Notes: a model not told the origin generated them from the sequence alone. Numbered from the stretch's first letter, positions 39,350 to 53,804 are shown. The stretch is 64,000 nt of DNA from Trochalopteron elliotii (GCA_024734555.1 JANPWX010000008.1:6617652-6681651), one strand, 5' to 3'. Numbers and translations: made by a program.

Positions 39350-42300
39350 GCTCTTGAAAGCCATTATTCAAGTGTAAGTAATTTAAGCAAAACATTTTTT
39401 GTTAGACTTAAGTATTAATTTTTATGAATCCATCTTTTAGTATTATGCCACAGCAAGTGGAAAGTAACCAAGGCTGAGAGCAACATAATTTTTAGCCCTC
39501 TATCTGTTCCTAAATAGAAACTTCTGTGAATCTTTGGAATGAAAGTAAAGGTGGCACAGGCTTCACTAAACAATGTCACAATTACTCCTATTTTAAACAA
39601 CCCTACCTGTTACAACTTTGTAGCTTGAAAGATCTGTTCATAAATTACACTGTGTTATTGGGACAAATATTTTGTCAGCCTATTATTTTTTTTGTACTGG
39701 ATTTATATTTCCCATTTGGGGAAAAAAATGACCTCCTGTCTTGATTATTGTCTGGTCACATGCTGCTGCCTTGCTTCAAATTGTTAATCTATTATTTTTT
39801 TTCTCAGATCATGTTGTTCTCTTGACTCTCTTGCTTCATTCATGCCTCTGCCAAGCCCCAACAGTTGCACATCCTGTAAAGCTTATTGTGCTTACAGGTT
39901 TGCATGGGGATGTGGACAGTTTGTTCACTTTCCTCCCTCGTGGATGGCATCACCTTCTGCAGAATAATTGTCTCTGTAAACACAGCTCTGATAAAACTTC
40001 TGGATCATTGTTAACAGCTTTGAAAAATCATCCACATTGGCCGTGTTACTACACAGGTAGGGTGACTCTTTGAATATAATAAATGAAATATTTTGGGAAT
40101 TGTCTTACAGGTGTGCTTAAGAGAGGAAAAAGAGGAAGGCATACACTTCTTGGGAAGGAAGCTATAAACCACAATTCTTTGGGCATCATCTGCATAGTGT
40201 TGCACTGAAAGAATCTTTGTGCAAGCAGGGGTGCATAAGCCCTCCTTTTGGTAGATATGTAGCAGGAGAGATGATGTTTAACATGAGCCTTTCACTGCAT
40301 TCACTGTGTGCTTGACTCACTGTGTGGACCTCACTTCCAACAGTGGTAAGGTGGTGGAGGTGCTGGCAACAGATCTCCTGAAAAAAGGACCTGCATCCAT
40401 GAGGAGGCATATGGAGTCATGAAATCGGAGTGTTCAAACTGGTTTGTTTGGGACTTATGGGAATACGCAGGGTACAGGAATGGATGGAATTCCCCTCAAG
40501 TAGTATATCAATTTACCAGTTGGTTACCACCAGCTATTTCCCTTTTTCCTTTTTCTTGGAAAAGGAGACACACACTGGAAAAGTTAACAAGAAACCATTT
40601 GAAGTCCTTATTCTCCCAAAGAGGAAGGGAAGAATTAATAATTTTTTTGCCCTCTTTCACATTGATTTTGTTCATGTTTCGTGTTCAGGAAAGAGCACAT
40701 TCCATAATATCTGCTTGAGCCCTGGCTGAGAATTAGCCTTCAACTTTCCACTCCTTGGCATGTGTTTTTCCTTCAGTGTACAATATTTAGCTACATGCCA
40801 TAACTCAGCCCAAATCTGTTCAGGCAAGGTGTTGTATTCATATTAGTGTTAAGCAACAGGCACCAATTTACCTGGACAGTAAATTTGCCAGTTTAGCTGT
40901 CCTGTAACGCTGCTCCACAGAACCACTGGCACTTGTCAGACACGTTGTGCCTAAGGACTTTCCAGTTGAAGTCAGTCAAATGAGTGTAAGAGGGATCTTG
41001 CACACATCCTTGGCAGGACAGAACTTGGCAATCTTTGAAGTTTTTTGTTGGCTTTATTCTCTCTCTTCACATTTTGGGTTTTCTTGAACTCCTTTTTTTT
41101 GAAAATTAAACCTTTGGGGTTTTTCCCCCCTTTCTTAATCATTTTGACCTTCATGTTCTGTATTTTCTTTTGCTTTTATCTTGGTCATCCACTGACCATG
41201 TGTCCTTCCTAGAGTAGATTATTCCTAAGGCTTGTCTCATGTCACTCCTGATGTTTGTTAGATGGATATAAAGCTATTAGAAACTTCAAGTATGGAAGCA
41301 CTTTCTCCCACTTTGAGTATTGATCTGTCGTTTCAGAAGTTTTTGTTTGTTTTTTTTTAACTGTAGACATTAGAGAGTTTTAAAAAAGAAGTCCAGTAAA
41401 CCATCTCAGAGATACAATATTTATGAGAACTGTATATTTAAAGATGCCTTTAAAAATTTGTTGTTTAAATTGCTTTTCCTTTTGAGGCAACTGCAGAAGT
41501 ACTTAATAAGCTGGTTTTGAACAAGAGCTGGAAGGAAGTAAAAGAATTGCAAGTATTTTCTTACTTTCCATTTGCTATGAAGAGCAGTTTGTTGCTTTTC
41601 CAAGTCTGCTTTCAGTTCTGTTTGTCCAAATAGGAGCCCAAGAAATTTTCTATTGAAAGGGTATTTTTCTATGCAAGTATAAAAAATTATTTACATCTTG
41701 CTTATCTGTGTCAAGGACTGTTATGCATATCCTAGCTTTTTAAAACATCAGTGATATCAAAAGCATCCCTAGAGCAGCTCAAGGCTGCACTTAAAGCCAT
41801 GCCAGTATTTTTGAGGACTGCAAATGGGGCATGTTTAGGAGAAGAAACCAAGGACACATTGGGTTAGTATCAGCTGTGATGAACAGTAAGAAATATTTGA
41901 GTAACTTCCAAAAACGAACAGCAGAGGAAAAACAGGCAGAACTGTCTTGATTAAAACAGGTTGAGACATGTATCAAATTAGGCTATTGAGTACATTGAGG
42001 ATGGAAATAAGGTTTTTCACTTTCTACTTATGCAAGGGATGTGCTCCTGGCCTTGTGGCCCAGGCAGGTGTTATGGAACCTGTTGACCGTTTCTGAATGA
42101 ACCCTGTCCCTGACTCAGAGACCACAACTGTCCAAACCCAACCAACTGGGCCAGGTGGGGAGTGCTGGTGGAGACAGCATCAGCCTGATGCTGACATGAG
42201 TCAAAGCTGTTGAGGGTTTGCTCAGCACCTCTGGAAGTCAGCCTGTCATTTTTAGAAGTGCCCAGATTTCACTTCAGGGGCCCAGTTTGAACAATCCAGC

Positions 42301-45300
42301 TTGGGTTTGTAAGTTCTGCTATAGTTGTTTGATTTACTTTTTTTTCTGGCTAGGGGAAAGGTAGCCCAGTGTTGTTTGGTTTTCTTCTTAGTTCAAGGGT
42401 TTTGTGTGGCCAAATATTCTAGTATATCTTCCTTGCTTGAAGGAAGCAGCTTGCACCACAGGCAGACAAATCTGAGTCCTCTTTTGCAGGGGGAGAAGGT
42501 TTTTATTCCTGTTTGTTTTGTTCAGCTTGGTTATTCATTGGGACCTAACAGAATTCAGCACTGGATTCCAGTCAAAAGACTCTAAGAATTGTATGTCTGA
42601 ATTCCATTGGAATTTTTAATATTTGCGTGTCTGGTATTTAGATTTTGGCCTTCATATCTTGTTAATTTCAGTGGGGTTCAAACTCCCTGTAAGGAGGAAT
42701 CTAAGGTCTTTGCAGATTTGCATGTAATCTGGGAGAAATGGTATAATTAAAATCCCAAATTCAGCAAATGGGAAACATGTATCAACTGTCAGGTTCCTAA
42801 TCTGAGCAAGCAGCTGTGGAAGTTCAAGTACAGCAAGCCAATTTTTTCTGGTGTCTTTGCACTTCGGCACTTGTAGAGGGGTATTCTCTCACCATTTGTT
42901 TTCCTGGGCTAGTTTTGCTCAGTAGTTTGTTGTTGTTGGTTGGTTGTTTTGTGGGGGCTTTTTGTCTTCTTCTTTGAGAGAGGCTCTCCCCTTCTGTAGC
43001 ATCCTGGAAATCTTCTTCTGCCACTGGTTTGTAGTCAGTTTTCTGGAGTGGGAATGGCCAGACTTTCATGTGCTGTTCCTGAAGTACAATGACATTTCTG
43101 CTTTCTTATCTCTGCTGGCCGCATAACTCCTGATACTTTTTCAGATCATATTTGCCTTTGAGATGTCTGCATTATGTTGGCAGGTCACAGCTAATCTGTT
43201 AGCAATGAGTATGGTCAGTATGATATTTTCCCTCCTTGAACTTTTCCAGTTGATAAATAGCTTCATTTCTTGGTGCTTCCATGCACCTAGCCTTCCATTT
43301 TATGCTACAGGGTTTCATGCTTACATATCTCAAACTTACCCATTAAATTCTGTGTGATACTCTAAGTGGTCCTTCTGTGTGTTGATTGTATCTCCTGACT
43401 TTGCATTAGAAGCTGTTTTTAATAAGGTACTGTTGGTTTTGGTTTTTTTTTTCCCTTGCTAAGTTTACTGGGAAAAGTATTAAATAAAATGACTTTCTGA
43501 ACAAATGTTTCTGGAGGTACACTAATAATCTCCACATGGTGTGTGTTTTCCCTTTGTAAAGCTCTATAAACTACTCAGTCCGTTCATACTACTACTATGT
43601 TCTTCAAGTCTCCCCTCCAGCTTCACTAAAGAATTCCTTATGTCATGCTAGAATAGGCTTTGTTGAAGGCTAGAAAAATGATGCCTTTAAGAGATGCTCA
43701 TATTTTAGAAAAGAAAAAAGTTAGTCACACATTCTTCTCTCTTTCTCTTTTTTTTTTTTTTTCTTAAATGCAGATACGTTTATTCCTGTTTGCTTCAATT
43801 TCTTCTACATTTTTTTCCCCTCTGAGTAATTGTGCTAAAGCCATGCATTCTTCTGGGATCAGAATAACTGGACTTTCTTTGCCCAGACTGCATTTTTTCT
43901 TTCTCATGTTATGGGTATTCTATTTGCTATTTTCCAATCAGATGACACCACCCTCAGCATCAGAGACCTATTAAAATATTTCCTTTTACACCTCCTGCTT
44001 CATGGGCTGGTGTTTCCAGAGCTCTGGAATGTAAATTATCTAGTCCTAACTTCAGTATATTAAATTCTATTGAATTTTGCTGTCACATTGGCTGTGTTTA
44101 TTTATGTGTCCATTAACTAATCTCAGAGAAGAAGATGTATTATTTTTGCTTTATAAGTTTCTTTATAAACCACATATTTGGTAATTCACATTCTCCAGAA
44201 GTCTTGAAAGCAGCCTGGTAAACCTTCTTTAAAACTGCTTGTAGAATTCACTGGCCTGTTAATTTTATCCCAGAAGCCATAAAGAGCACAAGCCAATTGA
44301 CAGTCAAAATAATGTACATTTCCCAGAAATTCAGAGTCGTGGAGTGAAGAGTCATTTGGCACAAGAATGGCCATTTTCCTTCACGGCTTTCAACTAACTT
44401 TTGACTTTTGTTTAATCTGTTGCTTTTTGACGTTCCTTTAGTCTAGGAGGGAGAAAATGGATTCCTTGAAAACTTGCATGTGGAATTTTTCCTTTCATGT
44501 GTCTGATGTTCCAGCCCATCAAAAATGTTACTGTCCTTCCAGTTTCCTTTCTACCCCTCACATATTGCATCTCTGTGTTTCTATCTGCGTTTTGCTGTCA
44601 TCTCCTTTATAGTCTTTCCAGCTTCCTGCACAGTCTTCCAGTCCTTGTCTGACTTCCCAAGCTGCCTTTTTTGTGCTGTTCATCAGTATTTTAGAAGCTG
44701 GTGCTTTACGTAGTCAACCATCTGTGGTTTTAATTTTTTCCTGAAAACCAGTCTTTTCCACAGGTAATCTGGTGGATGTAATTGAAAAAAACCCTTCTAC
44801 ATTGTACCTACTCATTCTATTAAACAGTGTTTGTTCTTTATCGCTCAGGAACGGTGTCTGCCTATACAGGAATACATTTATTCTCATCTTTTCCTTTAGG
44901 ACCTGTGAATTGGTGCAGTTTCTTCTTTTCATGGCTTGGTGTTTTGGAGTCCCTGTTCAGTTTCTGGTAGCGCGTCATGTTACATAGTGGGATTGGGAGT
45001 AGCAGAAAATGTGGAGTGTTATTGCAAAGCAGCTGTCAAGCTACAGGTGTGTAGGTATAGAGCATTGCACTGTTTTGTACGGAGAGAGCTTTTGGGGTAA
45101 AAGGAGGAAATGTACATTAGACCTATCATTCAGGAGGTCCCTGCCAGTGCTCTTTTCCTGTGAAAAGCCACGGTCAGCCATCGCCTTGTCCAGAAATGTC
45201 CTCTCCAGGGTTATTCGAACTACTGGCAGCATTGATTGGAGCACTTTCTAAGTGTCAGCAGCCAGTTTATGGCTGGCTCTCTTTTATGGGTGGACACAAT

Positions 45301-48296
45301 GTGATTTAACACGTCCTTTTCATTGCAAGACCACCCAGCTGCAAGACTCGGAGGGGGAGAGCTGTGGTCCTTAAGCATGTTTTTATATGCTGTATTGATA
45401 TGTATTGGCTGCGAGAGTATCTGGTTACACATTTGAGCACTCCCTAGCTGTTCCCTAATTGCTCCTGTTTTGCTCGTGGTTGTTAATGTGTAATCTTGCC
45501 TGCTGCACTGAGCTCGCATTATTGAAGCTGCCGGGAGCCTGTGCTCGGTCCTAAACGTGCAGCTGGTACAGCTGTGGCTGCTTCACCCTGCCACTGTGGG
45601 AGCTGCCGGCCTGGCCGGGGAGCGGGCCTGCCAGAGCGCTGACCTGTAAAGCGGGCTGCTTTATGGAGAGGCAGTGCCAAACACTCCAGCACGGGGCTGC
45701 TCCAGCACAACTCCCCGTGGTGGGAGTGCACTGCAGAGACCCTCCAATTCCCTCCTCGGCTGCGCCAGCGCTGTTTCTAATAAGGTTCAGGGAAAGGGTT
45801 TAGCAGGTGTAGAATGGAGTTACAATGCTCTGCATTGACTTCAGGGCTGTCCTTTGTGTTAACAGCTGTTTTCTGGTCTTGTCATGCCCACCTTTCCCTC
45901 CACCCCAAAGCAAGCATGCACTGGTTTAGCGAGCTCTTGTTGCTATTGCAGGGAAACTCACTCTGTGACTTGGAAGACTGAGAGCAGGGTCTTTGCCTCC
46001 TGTAAATGGGCACTTTGTCATCTGACCTGGTATTGCTGCAACAAATCGGGCAGAAGTTAACTGGGATGGGGCCAAACTCTTCTAGTTGCACTCATGCAGT
46101 CTGCTTGCAGTGTGGCAAATGGTGTAGTTACTGTATGTATGCTTTACGTAAATGTATGCTGTAAGTGTACCCAGCATGCTGTCTGTATGGGAGTGGTAGT
46201 GTATGTGTGTGCTAGACATTTTGTTTAATAAGAAATTGTTGGGGAAAAAATATGCAAGAAGGAAAACCAGCTCAAGATCATTCACTCCAGTGCAGGGTTG
46301 TTGCAGGGCGGCTCTTAAACTGGAAGAAATCTGGCTTGAGCCCTTGCAGAGCCAGCTGTGGGGGTTTTGTCCACATGACAAAAACTCAGGGCTGCCAAAA
46401 TTGTAAGTTCTGATTGGATTGTAAAAGTCTGTATTTCCCCACCACCCCTTTCCCCTAGCAGGCTAGGTGGTTGTTGGGGAACTTTCAGAAGAAACTGGAA
46501 TTGCACAGGGAGGCAAAATCTGTGTAGGATGGCTGGGTCTTTTGAGAAGTCATTCTGATCAGGTGTATTTCTCCTTATATGAAGAGCTGATAGTACCAAC
46601 ATGCAAACTGCCTTTTGAAGCTATGTAGGAATTGGGGCCCAGGCTCTCAAATCCCAAGCCTGTTGTGGATTGCCAGTATTGGTTTGCCATAACAGGTTTT
46701 AGATTTACTGCCTTAGGCAAGGTACTTGCTCAGGGAGACTTCGGTTGCTAAAAAAAATTTAAAAGAAGAACTAGTAGCTTTCTTCTAGTGAAGCAAAAGG
46801 GCTAAATTCTTCCTATAACGTTGGAGATGTGATAATAAAAAAAGAAACATTAGGACAATAAGATCTGTCCACAGAGCATACTTCACATTGTTTTTTTTTT
46901 CTAGAGGTGTCTTTGGGTTTGTAAGCCAGAGTAAACTTTAAACCAAAGACATGATCTACCAGGGTGCTTCTGTGGAGTCCTCTGTTTCACAAGATCTTCA
47001 TGAGTTTTTGAGATTATGTGTTTGAGTGATGTATTGTCTTTCACTGCTTAAATTGCATCTCAAGGCCCTTCTTGGTTCCATGCTCCAAATATGAGTGCTA
47101 CTACCTGACTTCTTGTTGTCCTGAGATTGCTCTGCTCTACTTCACTGTATATACCCATGGTGAGCACAAGTCTTGGATGTCACAATCTTTCCATTCCAGT
47201 TGGTCTTTTTCTCAGGAAAACAATTTCATTGCAGTCATAAAAGTACACTGTTCCATTTTGTGGATACAAAACACAGAAGCTTGCTTCTTTTATAGTGATT
47301 TTTAATTTCGGAAAGCATGCTTACAACATGAACCTTTTCATAGCAACATCATGGCTTATGTTTTCTCTATATTAAAAAAACAGATTATTTAAGAGCATGT
47401 GTGTGGTTTCTGTGGAAAGCTCTATCCAGTGTGTTAAAATACTGACACCTCAGCTACGTGTCTCAGTTTCTTCCTCTTCTTAGTTTGAAGGAATGTGGTA
47501 ACATAACATAAAAATTCTTGTTGTTCATAAAGGAAAGAACAGCATTTTTAATAGATATGGAAAATTCCAAGTGGAACACGTACAGAGGCAAAATACCATT
47601 TGGAGATTTGAGAAGACTTTTTATGATTCTGACTTTTCTGACGCAGAGCACATGACAACTTCACAAGTACTCTCTTTTCCAGTGCATTATGGTAACTCAT
47701 ACTGAGAGAAGTCATGCAAGTAGAGAAGCACAAATTATTTATTTGAATAACCTTCTCCTCAATGTTTTCCTGAGAAACCGGAGGACAGTACCATGTAGGG
47801 TTGAAAAGTTTTTAGCTCTAGCGTACTTTCTAATTGCAGGGGATTTTTTCTGAGTTACTGTTTGTGCTCAAGTGAGAAGCCAGTTCTTTTCCTTTCTCCA
47901 TCTTCTGATAGCCTGGGGACTCTTGTTCCAGGTGACAACTGGCACTGGTTAGGAGCAGCAGCAGAATCAGCCAGCCAGCAGATATTCACTGTCTGATTTT
48001 GGGTAAGACTGACTGTGTGGAGTTCCCCTTAGAACAAAGGTTACATCACAGGGAATGCTGAGGTGAGGCAAGGGGCTGAAAGGCTATAGCAGATTTTTTT
48101 CTTTTCCTCCTCCAGTTTTAATTTGTTAGCACACCTGCAGGTCTGGCATTTGTTTTCTTCTTTGCTTCTCCTCCTTTCAATATGTATAAATGGCTCACTG
48201 GAGGCAGAGCTAACTCTAGTTTTATTTCCAGCTGACTTGGCCCCATGCTGCTGCTCCCCAGTGCCCAAATCCCTGCACCAAGAAGCACACTCCATC

Positions 48297-48315
48297 CTTT
48301 TCTTTCTTTCTTTCT
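48297..48315. repeat. (TTTC)n microsatellite
   Basis: About four to five TTTC units between ordinary flanks. It is a simple repeat with no inferred role. Confidence 0.8.
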
Positions 48316-51300
48316 GGTAGGTAGTTCATGAGAGGGAATTGGTGAATGCTGGTCTTGGAAATCTCTACAGAAAATAAGAATTTAACACACGTCTCATTTC
48401 AAAATTATTTATAATATTTTAATATAAGGGTAGATATAAAGAGGTTATAAGAGAAACATAGTTTATCGTTCCAGAGGGACAAAGGATGAAGAGCACGACA
48501 TCTGGAAAGTTTGGTAATATGAATAAACCCAACTGGAAACAGATGGATAATGGGGAGCTCATCTCCTACTACAAATCTTCCTGTTTTAAGAAAATGCTAA
48601 ATCTGTTTTTAGTACCTGGCAGTATTTTAAAGAGGACTTTCTGTATCTCAGAGGAAGTTGATAATAAGGAAATGAAATTATTCTGCTCTCTGTGGGACCA
48701 GGATTTATTCACCCAGGTGAGCAAAAAGAGTGAAGCCAAATTTTTCAAATTCAGTTATTGAACCTCCAGTCTTTTGAGAAAACTAATTGTTATAAAGAGG
48801 AAAAATACACAGAAAACATACCATTTACATAACAGAAGATCAGCTCTATCCTCTTGATTTGCAAGGCCCAGTTGTACAAATAATTACTCTTATAATAACT
48901 TTAAAATAATAATTGCTTTGATAATTAGGATCCTATTTAGTCATGTAATTATTAGATTAAAATCCTTGTTCTTCAGAATGGGAACTGAAAATTAATACTA
49001 ATGGCACCAGTGTAAATGTGAAATTAATAATAACTTGTTGAGGACCGTTTTAAACCATATGATGTGGTATCTGGAAGTTACAACCAGAAGGTGAGGTAAT
49101 AGCAACATCTGAATTATCCTTTCACCTACCACAGAAGATGCTTTCTTATCCAGAAATACTAATCTATGTAGTTTAAAAAAAATAGTTTGGTTTGATTTAT
49201 TTTCTTGATACCTAGTGTGCTTAATGACTTGATATGTTCTCGAGTGTATTATGAATATTTTAGCTGAAGTACACAACTTAAATTTAAATTTGTGACATTC
49301 ACAAATGAAAGCAGGTTTTAAGAAATTAAGTACATATTTGTGTTTATTTATATGCATGTAAGGCAGATTCTCTGCGCATTTGCACAATGGAAGGAAACAA
49401 AAAATAATTTGTGAAGTGTGAGGAATTATCAGAAATGAAATACAGTGATTTTCTGTTCGTGGGACTGAAATCTTCTGTACGTACATGTTGAGAGGTGGCC
49501 AAACCCAAACAAATTGTTCTCAAACACTGAACACTTGAGCCTGACAGTGATGTGTTTTTGCCTGTTTTAAACCACCTTCTTTGGTCCTAAGTTTACTGCT
49601 TAATATCTATTGATTGCTATTTAATGTCAGTGCTGTCATCATTTGTTCAGTTCTGTTTCTTAAAAAAGCACGTTGTCAGTGTGGTGTGCTTGCTGTAGCT
49701 CTGCTGCCTGTCCATGTCCATCAGCCTGACTTTTTCATAGTGGATTTTCACAAGTGTTGTAAAAGATTGCAGGCTTAGATGGATGAGGTTTGTATATCTA
49801 TACAGTGAGGTAACAGTGTAACTGGAAAGTGCTCAGTAAATCAAACCATACATATTTAAGTATTTTGCAAAGGACATAATTATGGGATATACTCTTACAG
49901 GTGAGCAGGTCTCTTCTGAAAAATGAAATCTAAGAAGATGGATGACAGATGCTTGCTTTTATTGAATCCATAAAATCCTCTTATGAAATCTGGTTTTATA
50001 AATGCAGGTTGTAGAGATGGAATCTGGAAAGCATGCATATGTTTTAAGATTCTAAATATCTTCCTAGTGATCAGGGCATTTAAGATAAGCAGAGGTGAGC
50101 AGATCTAGCAAGTTTCTGTTTTCCTTCTCAACGTGATGCGTTTTGAAAACACTAATACTTAACTAAGCTCTAGTGCCCAGAGACATTCTCAGCTTTGCAT
50201 CAGGAGTGGCTACAGTACTTTGGGGTGCTGCAGGGAAATGTGATGCTGTGGCTGCAGGAGTTGGGGACAGAGCCCTGACTTGTGTAGAGGCTGGCTGCAG
50301 AAGGCCCAGGGCTGTTTTGCACCCGCTCCCAGGTCAAATGGGATTGTGGTGACAAGAGCTGGAGATTTTCTTGCTTTGTTGGAATTGTGTTTTGATGAAG
50401 ACCATTGATTAGTGTTTGAGGTTTTGATCTTCTAGGAAAAAAAAATATTCCAAAGCACTAGTAATCAGTGCAAGTGTTTAATTTGCTCATCCCATCCTTT
50501 CTTTCCTGTCAGTAATGGGAATTGAAAGCTGTATAGCTAATTCCTGGGTAGTTATTTTCTGTGTTTCATCTTGCACAAATAGGTTGAGCATTAACCCGTG
50601 ACAGTGGTGTTCTTGAGAAAGATAATTATGGGACATACTGGATAAGGAATTATAAACTGGTGCTGATTAACACTTGTCCTGCTAGGTAGGACCCTTGTAC
50701 AAAACAGCTGAAGTAACCTGTGACTTACAGAGCTTACCATGCCTTACTGTCAACAGCACCGGGCATCTTCAGGAAATGAACTGCCATCAGTTTTAATCCT
50801 GCCCTTTAACTGCAGCTGTAACAACTCTGGCCAATAGCTGCTCTAGTGGGCAGTGACTGAGCCATGACAGACCATCTGTGACAAAAGTAACAGGGAACTT
50901 TATTCCCCAACTGAAAGTGTACATCACACTTCTTCACAGGGTATACAGTGTTGGTGTGACTGTTTCCTAGGTTCCTGTTTTAGCCCCAAGTGTTGAAATG
51001 TTACTGTAGGCTGACAGCTCATTTTGGGTGAGACATTCCTTTGAACTTTCAAGGTGGGTAACCTTTTTCAGCAGAAGTAGGTGCTCGCTGAATCAGGGCC
51101 TTGGTTTCTTTCTACTCAGCAGTGTGGAGAGTTTGCGAGTTGGTTTGCATTGGCACCTTTTCATTAGCAATGTTGTAAGGTTGTAAACAACAGGTGCATG
51201 CTGTCATACTTTCCTTCAACAAAAAGAAAAAATCACACTTGACAATGAATGCATTCACATACTGTTTTTGTTTTGATTAATGTTTCTTTCTAATTGACTG

Positions 51301-51975
51301 TCATTTCCCCAGTTTTAAGTATCAGCATACTTCTGATATTCATATATACCAACAGAACACTATTTTTCTTATGCAAATTTTGTGAATGCCTTATGCTTTA
51401 AGAAAAAGTAGCACTCAATTTGTAAAATCTTTGCATGCTGAATAAGGTCCATTGCTGGAGATGTCTGAATTCACCCTGATTCCATATAAACGTCTTCATT
51501 TTATATTTTTTTTTGCCATGTGCCTTTCACTTAAAAAATATATCTTATCTTTGGATGCATCAAGTGACTGATGTTTGAGAAGAGACATGTTTGGAATGCT
51601 TGAATAATTCACATCATCTGCACCGACTTCAGCTTTTGCCCTGCAAACTTTCAGTATGACTCAGGAGTTCCTCTTGCACTGACAGAGAGGTAAAAAACAA
51701 GCAGTGAATGCTTTTTCACCAGTAGCAATAATGTTGTTCTGTGTAAATGGAGCAACTCACTGGTACTGGAATAGAAAGAGGAAGGAAAATCTTGAGCCCA
51801 CCATGGGCAAATGTGATGTTTTAAGCTAAGCTGCTTCTGGTGTTCCTACTGTAAACCAAAAGAACTTGACTCTTGCCAGCTAGCAAAACATTGAAGCCCT
51901 GCTTGTTTGCAAATTTTACTATCAAAATTAAAGTATTATTAATGCAGAGAGTTGATTCCCATTTCCAGTCTAGAT

Positions 51976-52157
51976 CATTGAATCATAGAGTAGTTTGGGT
52001 TGGAAGGAACATTAAAGACCATTGAGTTCCAGCTCCCCTGCCAGACAGGGACACCTTCCACTAGACCTGGTTGCTCAGGGCCCCAACCAGCCTGGCCTTG
52101 AACACTTCCAAAGATGGGGCATCCACAGCTTCCCTGGGCAGCCTGTTCCAGGGATTG
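51976..52157 (-). mobile_element. CR1 3'-end fragment
   Basis: The plus strand begins with AATCATAGAGTAGTTTGGG and GGTTGGAAGGAAC, the antisense of the CR1 3' terminus. It continues through 'gacaccttccactagacctgg', 'ggccttgaacac' and 'tgggcagcctgttccag', all standard CR1 3'-region blocks in the expected order. The copy ends abruptly at about 52,157, a strong 5' truncation as is usual for CR1. It is one of the better preserved copies in the window. Confidence 0.92.
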
Positions 52158-53804
52158 ATACTGAGCAATGAAGAAGGAAGGGAAATGGACTGAGAAAACA
52201 GACCTACATTTGGGACAGAATCCTAAGCTGTGTTGGAATTACATTGTGCATAAATGGCTTTTTGGCAAAAGAGAAGTCGGACAAGAAGACCTGAATGCCT
52301 GCTATTAACAAAAAAATCAGTACCTTGTACAGAACAGGAGCTGTGTGAGAACACTTAGACCTTGTGTAAAGATTGCCCCATAGTGCTGGAAAGTCAGGGA
52401 GACCTTGGAGTTATCTGCTGTTTCCTCATGCTGGAACTGGAGAAACGTTTTGACATTTCCATTCCCTCTTCTTCCCCTAGATGTCATCAATACAAACTGG
52501 ATTAAGTGAAATAAGGTTTAGTGGCAAAGAGGTATCTTACTGCATACACAGTTTATGCTTTACTTTGTAGAAGATTCTTGGGGAATCCTTTCATGGTGTT
52601 CTCTGATCTTGCCATATATCTGGATGTTTAGAAGGTTGAAACATTTAGGAAGTGTGTCCAAAAACGGAAAACATATACTGGCCTTTGTTCTGTTGCCTGT
52701 ACTTTGGCGCTTGCCACCTTTGGCAGATACCTGAACTAATCCATTAGCTGTCTGTGTTGGTGAGTGAGATGTTAATACAAGTCTGAAGAAAAATTGCCAA
52801 GGAAAGGAAAACATAGGAGGAACTCTAAAAATATGTCAAAACCAGTTAGGGTGGTTTTGGGGTTTTATAGTAAAACTGAGGAATGTTTTTAAAAATAAAT
52901 AATGGAAAAATATGTAAACCAAAATTCTTTCTCAGTATATAATATGGTCATTTTGCTTTGTATTTAAGTTCCAGCTTGACACTATAGTAGGTATTTATTA
53001 TCTTTTGAAACTCCCATTTTCATGTTTTTATACAATCTTTATATATGAAGTGCTGCAGTGATTTCGTGGATTTTTGCATCATCTGAAACAAGATGGTCAC
53101 AGGAGCGTTGCTGTTTACCTTGAGGTATTTTGGTTTGTCTCTTTCTTTTTTTTCCCTTGGTTGCATAGATGACTTGTTTTTTAATATTGGGCAAAGCCAT
53201 TGCAATGAACATATATGAGGTTTAAATCCATGCTTCATGAAAAACCTTAATTCCAGTATTTACTAATTTGAGAACCTAGAGCATTTTTAACACTAATATT
53301 CCTTTCATGAGGTTTTCAGGTTGAATTTTTTTGTAATTTTAAACTAAAACCTTGGAACTTGCTTGCTAGGTACCATTAATTGCACCTCTTGAAATAAGTA
53401 GAGAAGATGATGTTTTCCAGAACACAGAGTTTAAATTTGTGCTTACAGACTTCATTATGAACACCTCACGTTGATGCTTTCACATCCAAAAGGAAGAGAC
53501 CATAGCTGAGCAGAATCAGAGCCTTCTTTATTATGGCAAATAGCCTTTTATTTATGTGCTTAATAAATTGCCAATAGTAAATTAATACAGTTGACTGTCT
53601 TTGTTTCAAATAAATATATACTGCATATAGCACTTATTATGAATATTTAATAGGAAGAAGGAGATTAATGGGCTCTGTAGATAAAAGTTGCAAGATTCTC
53701 TTGAAGTATTTTATCTATTTAACTTGAATTCCAGCCTGTTTTGAATGCTCACCTTTTCTCATCCTTTTCCCACTGCATGCCCGTAATTTAAATTTATGGA
53801 GTTG

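Larger units (their letters stand above)
36536..51975. other. Non-coding stretch with candidate conserved or exon-like patches
   Basis: Long AT-rich region without a recognised gene. It contains the candidate exons at 37,506-37,637 and 39,898-40,056 and a perfect 22-bp palindrome at 39,328-39,349. A TG repeat lies near 38,485-38,498 and a GC-richer patch at about 42,030-42,290. A 15-T run at 43,748-43,762 ends at an acceptor-like AG. A locally CpG-richer region lies at 45,000-45,790, a TTTC repeat at about 48,297-48,315, and a very AT-rich segment at 48,360-49,490 holds one unusually long minus-strand frame. Confidence 0.65.

Noticed and set aside
40419..40729. Two overlapping plus frames, each open for about 300 bases
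   Set aside because: Two frames open over the same bases means a local shortage of stops rather than coding; there is no motif in either.
42030..42290. GC-richer patch suspected to be a transposon
   Set aside because: I could not match it to CR1 or to any LTR element, so it is left as unique sequence.
43748..43974. Textbook-looking acceptor (15 T, then CTTAAATGCAG) followed by an open frame
   Set aside because: The downstream sequence is itself T-rich and reads as hydrophobic low-complexity peptide, with no donor of quality; it is probably a decoy.
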